Source: Mycolicibacter heraklionensis (lineage in GTDB: Bacteria > Actinomycetota > Actinomycetes > Mycobacteriales > Mycobacteriaceae). Taken from it: a stretch of 64,000 bases of DNA. The first letter of the stretch is position 1. The number at the start of each line of letters is the position of its first letter. The stretch covers positions 124,001 through 188,000 of the forward strand of contig NZ_LDPO01000007.1 in NCBI RefSeq assembly GCF_001021505.1. The letters run 5' to 3'. The position numbers and the translations under genes are program-made. Shown here piece after piece: positions 9,076-18,261 of this stretch. Under the pieces are notes generated by a model. It did not search any database. It had not been told where the DNA came from and saw only the letters and a list, made by a program, of their open reading frames with translations.

Positions 9076-9678
9076 GTGCCTGGTGAAAAAGGACCGAAGA
9101 CGCTCCCGCCGCCACTGCTCATGGCTGCCACCGAGACCCTGCGCCAGCTCGGTCCCCGGCGCTTCAGCCTCACCGCGGTCGCCGAAACGGCGGACGTGTC
9201 ACGCGGCACCGTGCACAACGCCTTCGGCACCCGCGATGAGGCCATCGCCGCGGCGCTCGACCAGCTGTCCGCGGCGTTCATCGAGACGATGGCCGCCGAG
9301 GTCAACGAGTTGGGCACCCTGGCCGAGCAGGTCGCGGCCGCGGCTGTCCTGATTTCCGCGCATCGTCGCAGATCGGCCGCTGAGCCGCGCACGATCAATC
9401 AGAGCGTGCTGGTCCTGTTGCTGGAACACGGCGGCGACGACTTGATGCAGCGCTCCGTGGCGCTGTGGATGCCCCTGGTGCGCGCCGCGCAACGCCGAGG
9501 TGAAGTGGACGGCACCCTCGACGCGGGCCGCGCCGGTGAATGGATCGTGCGGATACTGTTCAGCTTCGAGCTGCTTCCGCCGATGCGGGTGAATCTGGAC
9601 AATCCCCGCGCCGTGCGCCGCTTCGTCAGCGACCACATCATTGCCGGTCTGGGCCCGCGATCTGCGCCGCGGGTCTAG
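9070..9678 (+). CDS. TetR-family transcriptional regulator
   Basis: A 202-residue regulator with HTH segment FSLTAVAETADVSRGTVHN followed by AFGTRDEAI. Helix 1 (PLLMAATETLRQLG) must be included, so ATG 9121 is too late and GTG 9070 or GTG 9076 is the start. Neither has a Shine-Dalgarno sequence and both fall inside or beside the operator dyad at 9049-9075, which suggests a leaderless mRNA. The ligand domain is helical and unassigned. Its 3' end overlaps the convergent mmpL gene by 41 bp. It probably represses the divergent amidohydrolase-SRPBCC-SDR operon. Confidence 0.85.
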   Translation: MQVPGEKGPKTLPPPLLMAATETLRQLGPRRFSLTAVAETADVSRGTVHNAFGTRDEAIAAALDQLSAAFIETMAAEVNELGTLAEQVAAAAVLISAHRRRSAAEPRTINQSVLVLLLEHGGDDLMQRSVALWMPLVRAAQRRGEVDGTLDAGRAGEWIVRILFSFELLPPMRVNLDNPRAVRRFVSDHIIAGLGPRSAPRV

Positions 9679-12493
9679 CGGGCCGCTGCCGCAGTGGCCG
9701 CTGCCGCACGATCGTCGGCCACCAGAACCACGGCCCGTACATCCGCACCAGCGACGGCACGATGAACGACCGCACGATCAGGGTGTCGAGCAACAGGCCG
9801 ATGCAGACGGTGGAGCCGACTTGGCCGATGGTGCGCAGATCGCTGGCGAGCATGGCCAGCATGGTGAAGGCGAACACCAGGCCCGCCGACGTGACCACCC
9901 CGCCGGTACTGCCCAGCGCCCGGATCAGGCCGGTGTTCAGCCCGGCCGGAAGTTCCTCTTTGAGCCGGGCGATCAACAGCAGGTTGTAGTCCGATCCGAC
10001 GGCCACCAGGATGATGAAGGTCAGCGGCAGGATCAGCCAGTGCAGATGCAGACCGATCAGGTGCTGCCAGATCAACACCGACAGCCCGAACGCCCCGGCG
10101 TAGGAGAACGCCACGGTTCCGGGAATCACCAACGCCGCCACCAGGCTTCGGGTGATGACCAGCATGATCAGGAAGATCAACACGAAGGCTGCGATCGCGG
10201 CGATCAGCAGATCCGATCGTGAGTATTGCTGAATGTCTTTGTTGTTCGAGCCGGATCCGCCGATGTAGATCTTCGCGCCGGCTAACGAGGTCTCCTTGAG
10301 CGCGATCTTGATGGCGTCGGGGAACCTCTCGACATGCTCGATACCCTCGGGACCCATGGCGTTGCCCTCATGGGTGACGATGAATCGGGCGGCCTTGCCG
10401 TCCGGAGACATCATCAGCTGCATGCCGGTCTTGATGTCCTCGTTGTCGAAAGCAGGCCGGGGTATGTAGAAGAAGTCGTCGCTGCGGGAGGCGTCGAAGT
10501 CATTGCCGACATTGATCATGTCGTCGAAAGTCTGGTCGGTGTTCTCGGCCTGAATGCTGGTGGGGCCGTAGGTGTTCACGATCAGAGACCGTAGGGCGAT
10601 CTGGTCGTCGACCATGATGTTCAGCTGTGCGACCATCTGCGGCAACAGGGAGTCGACGACCTCCAGCGACGACACCGCGTCCTTGATGTTCTCCGCCAGC
10701 TTGTCGACGCTGTCCATCATGTCCCACAGCGACCGGAACGCCCAGCAGACCGGGATGTCGTAACAGTGCGGCTCCCAATAGAAGTAGCTGCGGAGCGGTC
10801 TCATGAAATCGTCCAGATTGGACAGCTCCTCATCCATCTGTTCGGTCAGCGCCTGCATCTCCTCCATGGTCAGCACCGTGGAATGCATTTCATCGGAGAG
10901 CTTCTGGGTCAACGCGATCGTGGTCTGCAAAACCTCGACGGTGTGCCCCATGATCTGTGCTTGCTTCTCGGTGTTGGCGTTCTGTTCCCGGGTGAACGGC
11001 AGTTGCTGGCCGTTGGCGCTGCCCTGCACGGTGAACAGGTAGGGCAGCGAGGCGTGCTCGAGTGCGCGTCCCATCGGTCTGGTGATGCTCTGCACCATCG
11101 CGACCCCGGGCAGGCGGATCAGCGCCTTGGCCACCCGGTCCAGCGAGATGAAGTCGGCCGAATTGCGCATGTCGTGATCGGCCTCGACCATCAGCATCTC
11201 GGAGAACAGCTTGCTCTTGGCGAAGTGCCGGTCGGCGGCGGCGAATCCCAGATTCGCGGCGGAGTTGCGCGGCTGGTAGGTACGGTCGTCGAAGCTGACC
11301 TGATAGGTCGGCACGAACACCGCCCCGGCCGCCACCAGCGCGGCACTGGCGGTCAGGATCGGCTTGGGCCAGCGCACCACGCTGGTAGCGATCCGGCGGT
11401 AGAGCCGCGCCTTGACGGTTCGTTTCGGATCGAACAGCCCGAACAGGCTGCCCACGCTCAAGATGGCCGGGCCGAGCGTCAAGGCGCCCACGACGGTCAG
11501 CACCATACTGATCGCCACCGCCGGCCCCATGGTGTTGAAGTAGTTCAGCCGCGCGAAACTCAGGCAGAACGCCGCACCGGCGATGGTCAGGCCGGAGCCG
11601 ACGATCACGTGTGAAACACCGCGATAGGCGGTGTAATACGCGTCTTCGCGGCTTTCGCCGTTCAGCCGTGCCTCGTGATAGCGGCCCATCAAGAAGATGC
11701 CGTAGTCCGTCCCCGCACCCAGCGTCAGCGAGACGACCATGTTGACCGCGAACGACGACAGCTGGATGTAGCCGAAGTGCCCGAGTGTCGCGATGACCCC
11801 CTTGGCGGCCAGCATCAGGATCAACACCCCGAACAGCGGCACCAGCATGGTGATGAAGGAGCGGTAAACCAGCAGCAGCATGAAGATGATCAGGAAGATG
11901 GTGGCGATCGTGATGTTGTTCAGGCTCGAATTCGCGGTCGCCACCGTGTCGGCGGCCAGGGGCGCCGCGCCACTGACATAGACCGTGAGCCCGTCCGGCG
12001 GGTCGGAAGTCGCCACGGTGTGCCGCACGGCGGCAACGGAGTCGTTGGCCTGCATCTGGCCGATGTCACCGGCCAGGCGCAGCAGCACGTAGGCGGCCTT
12101 GCCGTCGAGACTCTGGGCGCCGGCCGCGGTGATCGGTTTGCCCCAGGTGTCCATGACGTACTGGACGTGTTCGGTGTCGGCGCGCAGCGTGCGCACCAGT
12201 TCGTCGTAATAGCGGTGGTCCTGATCGGCCAGGGGGCGGTCCGCCTCCAACACCAGCATGGTCATGCTGGTCGAGGTGGACTCCTCGAACTTCTCACCGA
12301 TGGCCAGCATCGCGGCCTGCGAGGGCGCGTACGTCGGCACCATCGGGCCGGCGAGTTCCTCGGCGACCTTCTCCACCTGGGGCACAAAGGTGTTCGTCGT
12401 CATGGCCAGCAGGCCCCAGCAGACGATGATCGGTATCGCCAGCAGGCGGACCATGCGCGCGACCAGGGGCCGCTTCTCGGGACGCTCGCTCAT
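9638..12493 (-). CDS. MmpL-family RND lipid/siderophore transporter
   Basis: A 951-residue inner-membrane RND protein of the MmpL4/5 type. Its N-terminal TM helix (LLAIPIIVCWGLLAM) is followed by a large periplasmic domain, then TM helices 2-6 containing LGAGTDYGIFLMGRYHEAR, a second large periplasmic domain with PLRSYFYWEPHCYDIPVCWA, and TM helices 8-12 containing VAVGSDYNLLLIARLKEEL. Both Asp-Tyr proton-relay motifs are intact. The helical hairpin rich in M/Q/E around residues 500-560 is the coiled extension of this subgroup. It overlaps mmpS by four bases (ATGA), so the two subunits are translated together. Cargo unknown. Confidence 0.93.
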   Translation of the reverse strand: MSERPEKRPLVARMVRLLAIPIIVCWGLLAMTTNTFVPQVEKVAEELAGPMVPTYAPSQAAMLAIGEKFEESTSTSMTMLVLEADRPLADQDHRYYDELVRTLRADTEHVQYVMDTWGKPITAAGAQSLDGKAAYVLLRLAGDIGQMQANDSVAAVRHTVATSDPPDGLTVYVSGAAPLAADTVATANSSLNNITIATIFLIIFMLLLVYRSFITMLVPLFGVLILMLAAKGVIATLGHFGYIQLSSFAVNMVVSLTLGAGTDYGIFLMGRYHEARLNGESREDAYYTAYRGVSHVIVGSGLTIAGAAFCLSFARLNYFNTMGPAVAISMVLTVVGALTLGPAILSVGSLFGLFDPKRTVKARLYRRIATSVVRWPKPILTASAALVAAGAVFVPTYQVSFDDRTYQPRNSAANLGFAAADRHFAKSKLFSEMLMVEADHDMRNSADFISLDRVAKALIRLPGVAMVQSITRPMGRALEHASLPYLFTVQGSANGQQLPFTREQNANTEKQAQIMGHTVEVLQTTIALTQKLSDEMHSTVLTMEEMQALTEQMDEELSNLDDFMRPLRSYFYWEPHCYDIPVCWAFRSLWDMMDSVDKLAENIKDAVSSLEVVDSLLPQMVAQLNIMVDDQIALRSLIVNTYGPTSIQAENTDQTFDDMINVGNDFDASRSDDFFYIPRPAFDNEDIKTGMQLMMSPDGKAARFIVTHEGNAMGPEGIEHVERFPDAIKIALKETSLAGAKIYIGGSGSNNKDIQQYSRSDLLIAAIAAFVLIFLIMLVITRSLVAALVIPGTVAFSYAGAFGLSVLIWQHLIGLHLHWLILPLTFIILVAVGSDYNLLLIARLKEELPAGLNTGLIRALGSTGGVVTSAGLVFAFTMLAMLASDLRTIGQVGSTVCIGLLLDTLIVRSFIVPSLVRMYGPWFWWPTIVRQRPLRQRPARPAAQIAGPDRQ

Positions 12494-12933
12494 GCGGACT
12501 TCACCCGGCAGGTGACGTCGGCGTTGGCATGGGTGTTGGTGTGCTCGTCGCGGATCACGTCGTCGACCAGGATCCGGCAGCCGACGAAGTCACCGCGCAC
12601 CTGCACCGAGATGCTGCCGGACACCACGGTCAGCATCGTCGTCTCGTCATGCGTCCATGGCAGGGCGTCCAACTCGACGGTGTGGGGATGGGAGTTGATG
12701 TCGAGGTAGGAAAGCAAGGCGCCGTCGCCGACCGAGCCGAACACCTCATAGGTGAGCTTCTTCGGGTTGAACTGCTCGGGCGCCTGCGGCGGGTTGACAG
12801 TCAGAACCGGTCCCGGAGCGGACATCTGGTGGACCTTCCACATCGACAGCGCACCCAGGCTGAGCGCGATCACGGCGACCAGGGGCATCCAGACTCGCGC
12901 CAGCACAGATCTGCGCCGCGGCTGCGGGCTCAC
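12490..12933 (-). CDS. MmpS-family transport accessory protein
   Basis: A 147-residue MmpS protein with an N-terminal TM anchor (VWMPLVAVIALSLGALSMW), a short linker, then the conserved periplasmic beta domain beginning FNPKKLTYEVFGS. It continues through YLDINSHPHTVELDALPW to the C-terminal GCRILVDDVIRDEHT. MmpS proteins work with the adjacent MmpL in export. The GTG start overlaps the TGA of the upstream 153-residue membrane protein (GTGA) and its own stop overlaps mmpL, so all three genes are coupled. Confidence 0.92.
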   Translation of the reverse strand: MSPQPRRRSVLARVWMPLVAVIALSLGALSMWKVHQMSAPGPVLTVNPPQAPEQFNPKKLTYEVFGSVGDGALLSYLDINSHPHTVELDALPWTHDETTMLTVVSGSISVQVRGDFVGCRILVDDVIRDEHTNTHANADVTCRVKSA

Positions 12934-13391
12934 TCGACTTCCCCTGCCGAAGCCGCCGGAAGCCGCTTCTTGAGCTTTCTGACCCGCACGATCTGAGCTG
13001 TCATGTTCAACGATCCGAGCATCGGGATCACCCCGATGAACGTCCGCTCCGACGGGGTGGCGCCGTGCAGCTGTTCCAGGCTGCCGAGCACGTAGAGACA
13101 GCCCAGCGAGAACGTCGCGGCGGGAATGCAGAATGCCAGCGGTGAACGCAGATCGGTGATGGCGTGCGTCGCGAACTCCAGCTCATCGGGCGAGAGGGGT
13201 TGACGCTTGCGGAGTTTGGTCAGCACCGCCCTTCTGGCGCCGATTCCTTCGCTGATCGGCAGTGGCGGCCGGCTTTGCAGACGCCGGATGTACCAGAACA
13301 AGCCGGCGCCGAAGGCCAGCAGCGCTATGAAGACGATCGCCGCCAAGTCGCCGAACAGACGCCAGTTCGTGCCGAACATATTCCAGTTCAT
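12930..13391 (-). CDS. small membrane protein heading the mmpS-mmpL operon
   Basis: A 153-residue protein with an N-terminal TM helix (LAAIVFIALLAFGAGLFWYI), a basic cytoplasmic segment, one or two further hydrophobic stretches (LAFCIPAATFSLGCLYVLG; TFIGVIPMLGSLNMTAQIV) and a Lys/Arg-rich end. I do not recognise a named domain. It is the first gene of a three-gene operon, overlapping mmpS by four bases, and its promoter region contains the TetR dyads at 13459-13509. A role as an accessory to this MmpS-MmpL pair is inferred from coupling only. Confidence 0.75.
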   Translation of the reverse strand: MNWNMFGTNWRLFGDLAAIVFIALLAFGAGLFWYIRRLQSRPPLPISEGIGARRAVLTKLRKRQPLSPDELEFATHAITDLRSPLAFCIPAATFSLGCLYVLGSLEQLHGATPSERTFIGVIPMLGSLNMTAQIVRVRKLKKRLPAASAGEVE

Positions 13392-13458
13392 CGCTGACGC
13401 CCGCCCCCAATCCCTCGCTCGCGTTAGCCGCAGCCAGATGGACCTGGACGGCTGATTA

Positions 13459-13509
13459 GGGATGCTAAACGTCTGTTAATGAGACGTCAACATCCCACAA
13501 ACGGACGTT
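13459..13509. promoter_or_regulatory. compound TetR operator between the mmpS-mmpL operon and tetR
   Basis: ACGTCT (13469-13474) and AGACGT (13482-13487) form one dyad, flanked by GGGATG (13459-13464) and CATCCC (13491-13496), which extend it. A third half-site AACGGACGTT (13500-13509) pairs with AACGTCTGTT (13468-13477) at 9 of 10 positions. All lie in the gap between the divergent start codons at 13391 and 13513-13531. Confidence 0.65.
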
Positions 13510-13530
13510 GCTGTGGTTATGATGGGAATC

Positions 13531-14106
13531 ATGAATGTGGAGTGCCCGGAACTCACCGGTGCGCAGTCGCGTACGCGGGCGGCCATCCTGGACGCGACGG
13601 CATCGGTGCTCGCCCGTGATCGCACCGCCACACTGCCCGAGATTGCGGCGGCCGCCCAGGTCGCCCGTTCCACCCTGCATCGCTATTTCGCCGACCGGGA
13701 ACGGCTGATCTACGAAGCCACTCTGGATTCGATCCGCGTCATCAGCGACATCCTCGCCGCCGCGGCGACTGCTGAGGGCCCGGCGATCGACGCGATGCGA
13801 CGCGTGATCACCACGCTCGCTCCAGAGGGTGACCGGATCGTGTTCCTGTTCGCCGACCCCGCCGTACTACGCGACATCCCCGCCGAGCACCTGCCGAACT
13901 CCGCTCCCATCCTCGACCTCATCGTCCGCGGCCAGCAGGAGGGCGTCTTCGACCCGGAGCTGAGCCCGGAATGGATCCGTATCGCCCTGTTCGGACTTCT
14001 GGTCAAAGCCTGCAGCGAGGCTGCACACGGCGCCGTGCCGCGCCACAGCATCGTGCCGGCACTCACCCGAATCTTCGAGCGCGGGGTGACATCGGGCCCC
14101 CAGTAA
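13531..14106 (+). CDS. TetR-family regulator of the divergent mmpS-mmpL operon
   Basis: About 191 residues from ATG 13531 (MNVECPELTGAQSRTR), which has GATGGGA just upstream; GTG 13513, ATG 13519 and ATG 13522 are alternative in-frame starts. The HTH reads TLPEIAAAAQVARSTLHR followed by YFADRERLI, with a helical C-terminal domain. It is divergent from the three-gene mmpS-mmpL operon and the intergenic region carries several half-sites, so it very probably represses that operon and itself, as TetR proteins beside mmpS5-mmpL5-like loci do. It ends 6 bp from the next, convergent, TetR gene. Confidence 0.87.
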   Translation: MNVECPELTGAQSRTRAAILDATASVLARDRTATLPEIAAAAQVARSTLHRYFADRERLIYEATLDSIRVISDILAAAATAEGPAIDAMRRVITTLAPEGDRIVFLFADPAVLRDIPAEHLPNSAPILDLIVRGQQEGVFDPELSPEWIRIALFGLLVKACSEAAHGAVPRHSIVPALTRIFERGVTSGPQ

Positions 14107-14112
14107 GGCATC

Positions 14113-14721
14113 TCAGTCTGGCGACGGCGCGCGCAGTGCCGGCAAGACCAGCGTGTCGAGGACTTGACGGACGAAGGTGGCGTCCAGGGTCTGACCGCGG
14201 ACCACCTGCAGCAGCCCCATCGCCAAGACGACGTCGGCGACCAGTGACCAATCCCGGTCGGGATCGATTTCCCCGCGTGCCGCGGCTTGCGCCAAGATCT
14301 TGGCCACCAAGCCTTTGCCCTTGACGAGCACCAGGTCGTCGACGGCGGCGGCCAGGTCGGGCTCGTGGACGGCTTCCAAGGCCACGCGCAGCACCAGGTC
14401 GTTGGGAACCGGGTCCTTGTCGTTGCGGCCGATCTGTTCGATGAGCGCATCGAGGTCACCCGCCAGACTGCCGGTGTCCGGGGTGTCTTTGGTGAGCAGA
14501 TCGGGCCGCCAGTAGATGAGCGCGTCGGTGACCAGCGCCGCCTTGGAGGCCCAGCGCCGGTAGATGGCGGCCTTCCCGACCCCAGCGCGTGCGGCGATGT
14601 CATTCATATTGGCGGCGTCATAACCCTTTTCGGAAACAACCGCCAGGGCGGCGTCCAGGATCGCCGGATCGCGGGATCGGTCGAGCCGTCCGTCGGTGCG
14701 TTGCCGAAGTCGTGACTCCAT
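14113..14721 (-). CDS. TetR-family regulator downstream of the second mmpS-mmpL
   Basis: A 202-residue TetR protein: helix 1 AILDAALAVVSEKGYDAANM, HTH DIAARAGVGKAAIYRRWAS, and a C-terminal domain resembling the TetR_C_11/AcrR-like fold (PNDLVLRVALEAVHEPDL). Its ATG is only 4 bp after the mmpL stop at 14726, so it is the third gene of an mmpS-mmpL-tetR operon, unlike the first locus where the regulator is divergent. Autoregulation of the operon through a site upstream of mmpS is likely, but I could not find a convincing dyad there. Confidence 0.87.
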   Translation of the reverse strand: MESRLRQRTDGRLDRSRDPAILDAALAVVSEKGYDAANMNDIAARAGVGKAAIYRRWASKAALVTDALIYWRPDLLTKDTPDTGSLAGDLDALIEQIGRNDKDPVPNDLVLRVALEAVHEPDLAAAVDDLVLVKGKGLVAKILAQAAARGEIDPDRDWSLVADVVLAMGLLQVVRGQTLDATFVRQVLDTLVLPALRAPSPD

Positions 14722-14725
14722 AGCG

Positions 14726-17590
14726 TCACACCGTCGTCGGCTGCGGGATCGGCGCGGTGTCGGCGGCCGGCTCAGGCGCCGGCCGGTCCCGCATGGCGAA
14801 GGTGTTCAGCGGCCACCAGAACCACCGGCCCAGCGCCGCGGCGATCGACGGGGTCATGAAAGCCCGCACGATGAACGTGTCGACCAGCAGTCCCAACGCG
14901 ATCGCGGTGCCCAACTGCCCGATCACCCGCAAGTCACTGACCATCATCGACGCCATGGTCGCCGCGAACACCAGGCCCGCCGCCGTGACCACCCGGCCGG
15001 AAGCGCCCATGCCGCGGATGATCCCGGTGTTGAGGCCGGCCCCGATCTCTTCTTTGAGTCGCGAGACCAACAGCAGGTTGTAGTCCGACCCGACGGCCAA
15101 CAGGATGATGACCGTCAGCGGCAGCACGATCCACTGCAGGCCCAGCCCGAGGATGTCCTGCCACAGCAGCACTGACAGCCCACACGCCGTACCCAGCGAC
15201 GCCAGCACCGTGCCGACGATCACCAGCGACGCCACCAGGCTGCGGGTGATCAGCAGCATGATCGCGAAGATCAGGATCAGCGTGGACAGGCCGGCGATCA
15301 TCAGGTCGATCTTCACGCCGTCCTGCATGTCGCTGTACATCGACGCGGTGCCGGCCAGCGACACCTTGGACCCTTCCAGCGGAGTTCCCTTGATCGCATC
15401 CGCGACGGCTTCCCTGATGCCCTGGACGTGCTTGATCCCTTCGACCGAGGCCGGGTCGCCCTGGTGGGTGATGATGAATCGCACCGCGTGGCCGTCGGGT
15501 GAGACGAACATTTTCAGGCCCCGGATGAAGTCGGGGTTGTCGAAGACTTCCGGCGGAAGATAAAAGGAGTCATCGTTTTTGGCTTCGTCGAAGAACTTGC
15601 CCATCAGGGTCGAGCCTTCGGCGTTCTCCTGCAGGTGGCGCTGGATGCCCGACATCGAACTGTGCGTCGCCAGCATGAAGCCGCGCATCTTCTTCATCGA
15701 ATCGATCGTTTTGGGCAGGTCCTCCAGCATCTGCGGCATCAAGACATCGAGCCGGTCGACATCCTTGACGGTGACGCCCATGTCATCGGTCATGGTGTCG
15801 ACGTCGTCGAGCATGTCGAAGATCGACCGCATGGACGCGCAGATGGGGATGTCGAAACAGTGCGGCTCCCAATAGAAATAGCTGCGCAGGGGACGGAAGA
15901 AGTCTTCGAAGTCCGCGACGTGTTGACGCACCGTCTCGATGTCGTCGAGCAGCATGTGCATGTGGCCGGTCATGTCGTGCGTGGTGTCGACCACTTGCTG
16001 CATGACCCCGTACATGTGCTCCATGGTGGCGACGGTCCGCCCCATCTCGTCGGCCTGCTCGAGCATCGACGCCATGCTGTCGTTCATGAACTTGGCGGTC
16101 TGTAACTGGCCGGAGGCCTGCATGGCGATCTGAAACGGGATGGAGCTGTGCTCGATCGGCGCCCCGAGCGGACGAGTGATGGTCTGCACCCGGCCGATAC
16201 CGCGCTCGTGAAAGACGCTCTTGGCGATCCTGTCGATGACGAGCATGTCCGCGGGATTGCGCAGATCATGGCCGGCGTCGACCATGAGCAGCTCCGGATT
16301 CATCCGCGCTTGGGAGAAGTGCCGCTCCGCCGCTGTTTGCGCGACGTTCGCGGGAATGTCTTCCGGAGTGAACTTCCTGTCGTTGTAGTTCGGCACATAG
16401 GTCGCCAGGCTGATGAATCCGATGACCGCGACGAAAGTCGTGATGACGATGATGGGTTTCGGCCACCTCGTCACGGCGGTGCCGATGATGCGCCAACCAC
16501 GTTCCGAGACTTCCCGTTTGGGGTCGAAGATCCCGAACTTGGACGCGACCACCAGCACCGCCGGGGCCAGGGTCAGTCCGGCCAGCATGGTGGCCACCAA
16601 AGCGATGGCGCACGGCACGCCCATGGTCTGGAAATACGGCAGCTTGGTCGCGGTCAGGCAAAGACAGGCGCCCACGATCGTCAGGCCCGAACCCACGATC
16701 ACGTGCACCACACCGTTGTAGGCGGTGTGGAACGCGTCTTCTCGATCTTGGCCGCGGGAGCGCGCTTCGTGATAGCGGCCCAGCAGGAAGATGAAGTAGT
16801 CGGTGCCGGCGGCGATGGTCAGCATCGTGACCATGCTGACCGCGTACGGGGTCAGGCCGATGATGTCCAGGTTGCCGGCCGTGGCCACAATGCCTTCGGC
16901 CGCATACAGTTCGAAGCGGACCAAGATCAGCGCGACGATCGCCGACCGCAACGAGCGGTAGATGACGAGCAGCATCACGAAGATGACGCCGATGGTGACC
17001 GCCGTCATGAGTTCCATGCTGTTGTGGGCGGCGATCAGGGTGTCGGTGTTGAGCACCGTGTTACCGGCGACGTGGGCCTGCACGCCCGGTGGCGCGGGCA
17101 CGCCGTCGACGATCTTGCGCACCGCCGCCACCGATGCGTGACTGGGCGTGGTGCCCTGGGCGCCGTCGAGGAACACCTGTACGTAAGCGGCCTTGCCGTC
17201 CGGGCTCTGGGAGCCGGCGGCGGTGAGCGGATCGCTCCAGAAGTCCTGCACGTTCTGCACATGCTTGTCGGCTTTGAGCTTGGCGACGATCTCGTTGTAG
17301 TACTCGTGCGCGCTGTCGCCCAGCTTGTCGTCGCCCTCCAGCACGACCATGGCGGTGGAGTCGGTGTCGAACTCCTCGAACTTGTGACCGATGGTCATCA
17401 TGTCCTTGAACGCGGGTGCGTCCAGCGGCGCCATCGGCACCGAGTGCTTGCCCGCCACCACGCCGAGCTCCGGGGTGAACACGGTGGTGCCGATCGCGAT
17501 GAGCAACCAGAACAAGATGATGGGCACCGCCAGGACCCAGAGCAGCCGGGCGATGCGGGACCGCGGCGGGTGCGGCAGTTGGTCGCTCAT
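14726..17590 (-). CDS. MmpL-family RND transporter (second locus)
   Basis: A 954-residue MmpL of the same architecture as the 9638 gene. It has N-terminal TM (LLWVLAVPIILFWLLIAIG), first porter domain, TM block with AAGTDYFIFLLGRYHEAR, second porter domain containing PLRSYFYWEPHCFDIPICAS, and TM block with LAVGSDYNLLLVSRLKEE. Both Asp-Tyr motifs are present. The two MmpLs are clear paralogues but diverged in the periplasmic coiled region, so they need not share cargo. It overlaps mmpS by ATGA and is followed by tetR 4 bp downstream. Confidence 0.93.
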   Translation of the reverse strand: MSDQLPHPPRSRIARLLWVLAVPIILFWLLIAIGTTVFTPELGVVAGKHSVPMAPLDAPAFKDMMTIGHKFEEFDTDSTAMVVLEGDDKLGDSAHEYYNEIVAKLKADKHVQNVQDFWSDPLTAAGSQSPDGKAAYVQVFLDGAQGTTPSHASVAAVRKIVDGVPAPPGVQAHVAGNTVLNTDTLIAAHNSMELMTAVTIGVIFVMLLVIYRSLRSAIVALILVRFELYAAEGIVATAGNLDIIGLTPYAVSMVTMLTIAAGTDYFIFLLGRYHEARSRGQDREDAFHTAYNGVVHVIVGSGLTIVGACLCLTATKLPYFQTMGVPCAIALVATMLAGLTLAPAVLVVASKFGIFDPKREVSERGWRIIGTAVTRWPKPIIVITTFVAVIGFISLATYVPNYNDRKFTPEDIPANVAQTAAERHFSQARMNPELLMVDAGHDLRNPADMLVIDRIAKSVFHERGIGRVQTITRPLGAPIEHSSIPFQIAMQASGQLQTAKFMNDSMASMLEQADEMGRTVATMEHMYGVMQQVVDTTHDMTGHMHMLLDDIETVRQHVADFEDFFRPLRSYFYWEPHCFDIPICASMRSIFDMLDDVDTMTDDMGVTVKDVDRLDVLMPQMLEDLPKTIDSMKKMRGFMLATHSSMSGIQRHLQENAEGSTLMGKFFDEAKNDDSFYLPPEVFDNPDFIRGLKMFVSPDGHAVRFIITHQGDPASVEGIKHVQGIREAVADAIKGTPLEGSKVSLAGTASMYSDMQDGVKIDLMIAGLSTLILIFAIMLLITRSLVASLVIVGTVLASLGTACGLSVLLWQDILGLGLQWIVLPLTVIILLAVGSDYNLLLVSRLKEEIGAGLNTGIIRGMGASGRVVTAAGLVFAATMASMMVSDLRVIGQLGTAIALGLLVDTFIVRAFMTPSIAAALGRWFWWPLNTFAMRDRPAPEPAADTAPIPQPTTV

Positions 17591-18024
17591 ACGGATTTCA
17601 CCAAGCAGTAGATGAAGGGCTTGTATTCGTCGATGCTGCGGTCATCCCGGACGTTGTCGTCGACGATGATCCGGCAGCGCAGATGCTGCAGGCCGACGTC
17701 ACCTTGAGCGACGATGTTGGCCGACATCGACGGCAGGGTGGTGACGATGGTGTGCGACCACGGCAGGGGGGCGTCTTCGACGAGGTGCGGCTGCCCGTTC
17801 TCGTCGAGGAAGTTGACGTTGACGGTGCCACCCGAGGGGGCCGTCAGTTCATAGGTGATGTGTTTGGGGTTGAAGGGTTTGGTGTCGTCGGCGTTCGCGT
17901 CGGAGGTCGCCATCCGCGCGCCGGCACCGAAGCTGTTCCGCACCCGGACAACCACATAGGCGCCCAGCGCAATCACGACGACAAGAAGCAGCGGTATCCA
18001 CAGCTTCTTGAGCAGAGCGAACAC
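17587..18024 (-). CDS. MmpS-family transport accessory protein (second locus)
   Basis: The start is GTG 18024 (MFALLKKLWIPLLLVVV): an AAGGAG lies seven bases upstream, while the long upstream extension of the frame shows no homology. The 145-residue product has one TM anchor followed by the MmpS beta domain FNPKHITYELTAPSGGTVNV, then FLDENGQPHLVEDAPLPW and the Cys-containing end CRIIVDDNVRDDRS. It overlaps mmpL by four bases. Confidence 0.92.
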   Translation of the reverse strand: MFALLKKLWIPLLLVVVIALGAYVVVRVRNSFGAGARMATSDANADDTKPFNPKHITYELTAPSGGTVNVNFLDENGQPHLVEDAPLPWSHTIVTTLPSMSANIVAQGDVGLQHLRCRIIVDDNVRDDRSIDEYKPFIYCLVKSV

Positions 18025-18261
18025 GCACCATCTCCTTGCCTTGCCCACCGCCGGGGATAGGGCCACCGCGCCGAGAGAAAACGTCCGGCGGAACCCGAGT
18101 TCCGTGTGGGCCGCAACGGACTGTACCGCATCGCCAACGGCGCGCGGAAGGTTCTGCGGCGGGCGGATCCGAGCGGGGACCGGCCTCGGACAAACCCCCA
18201 CGCCGGGACCGATGTGGCTAGGCTGGCCAGAAATTGCGGGGACAGGTTGTTGAGGTGAGTC

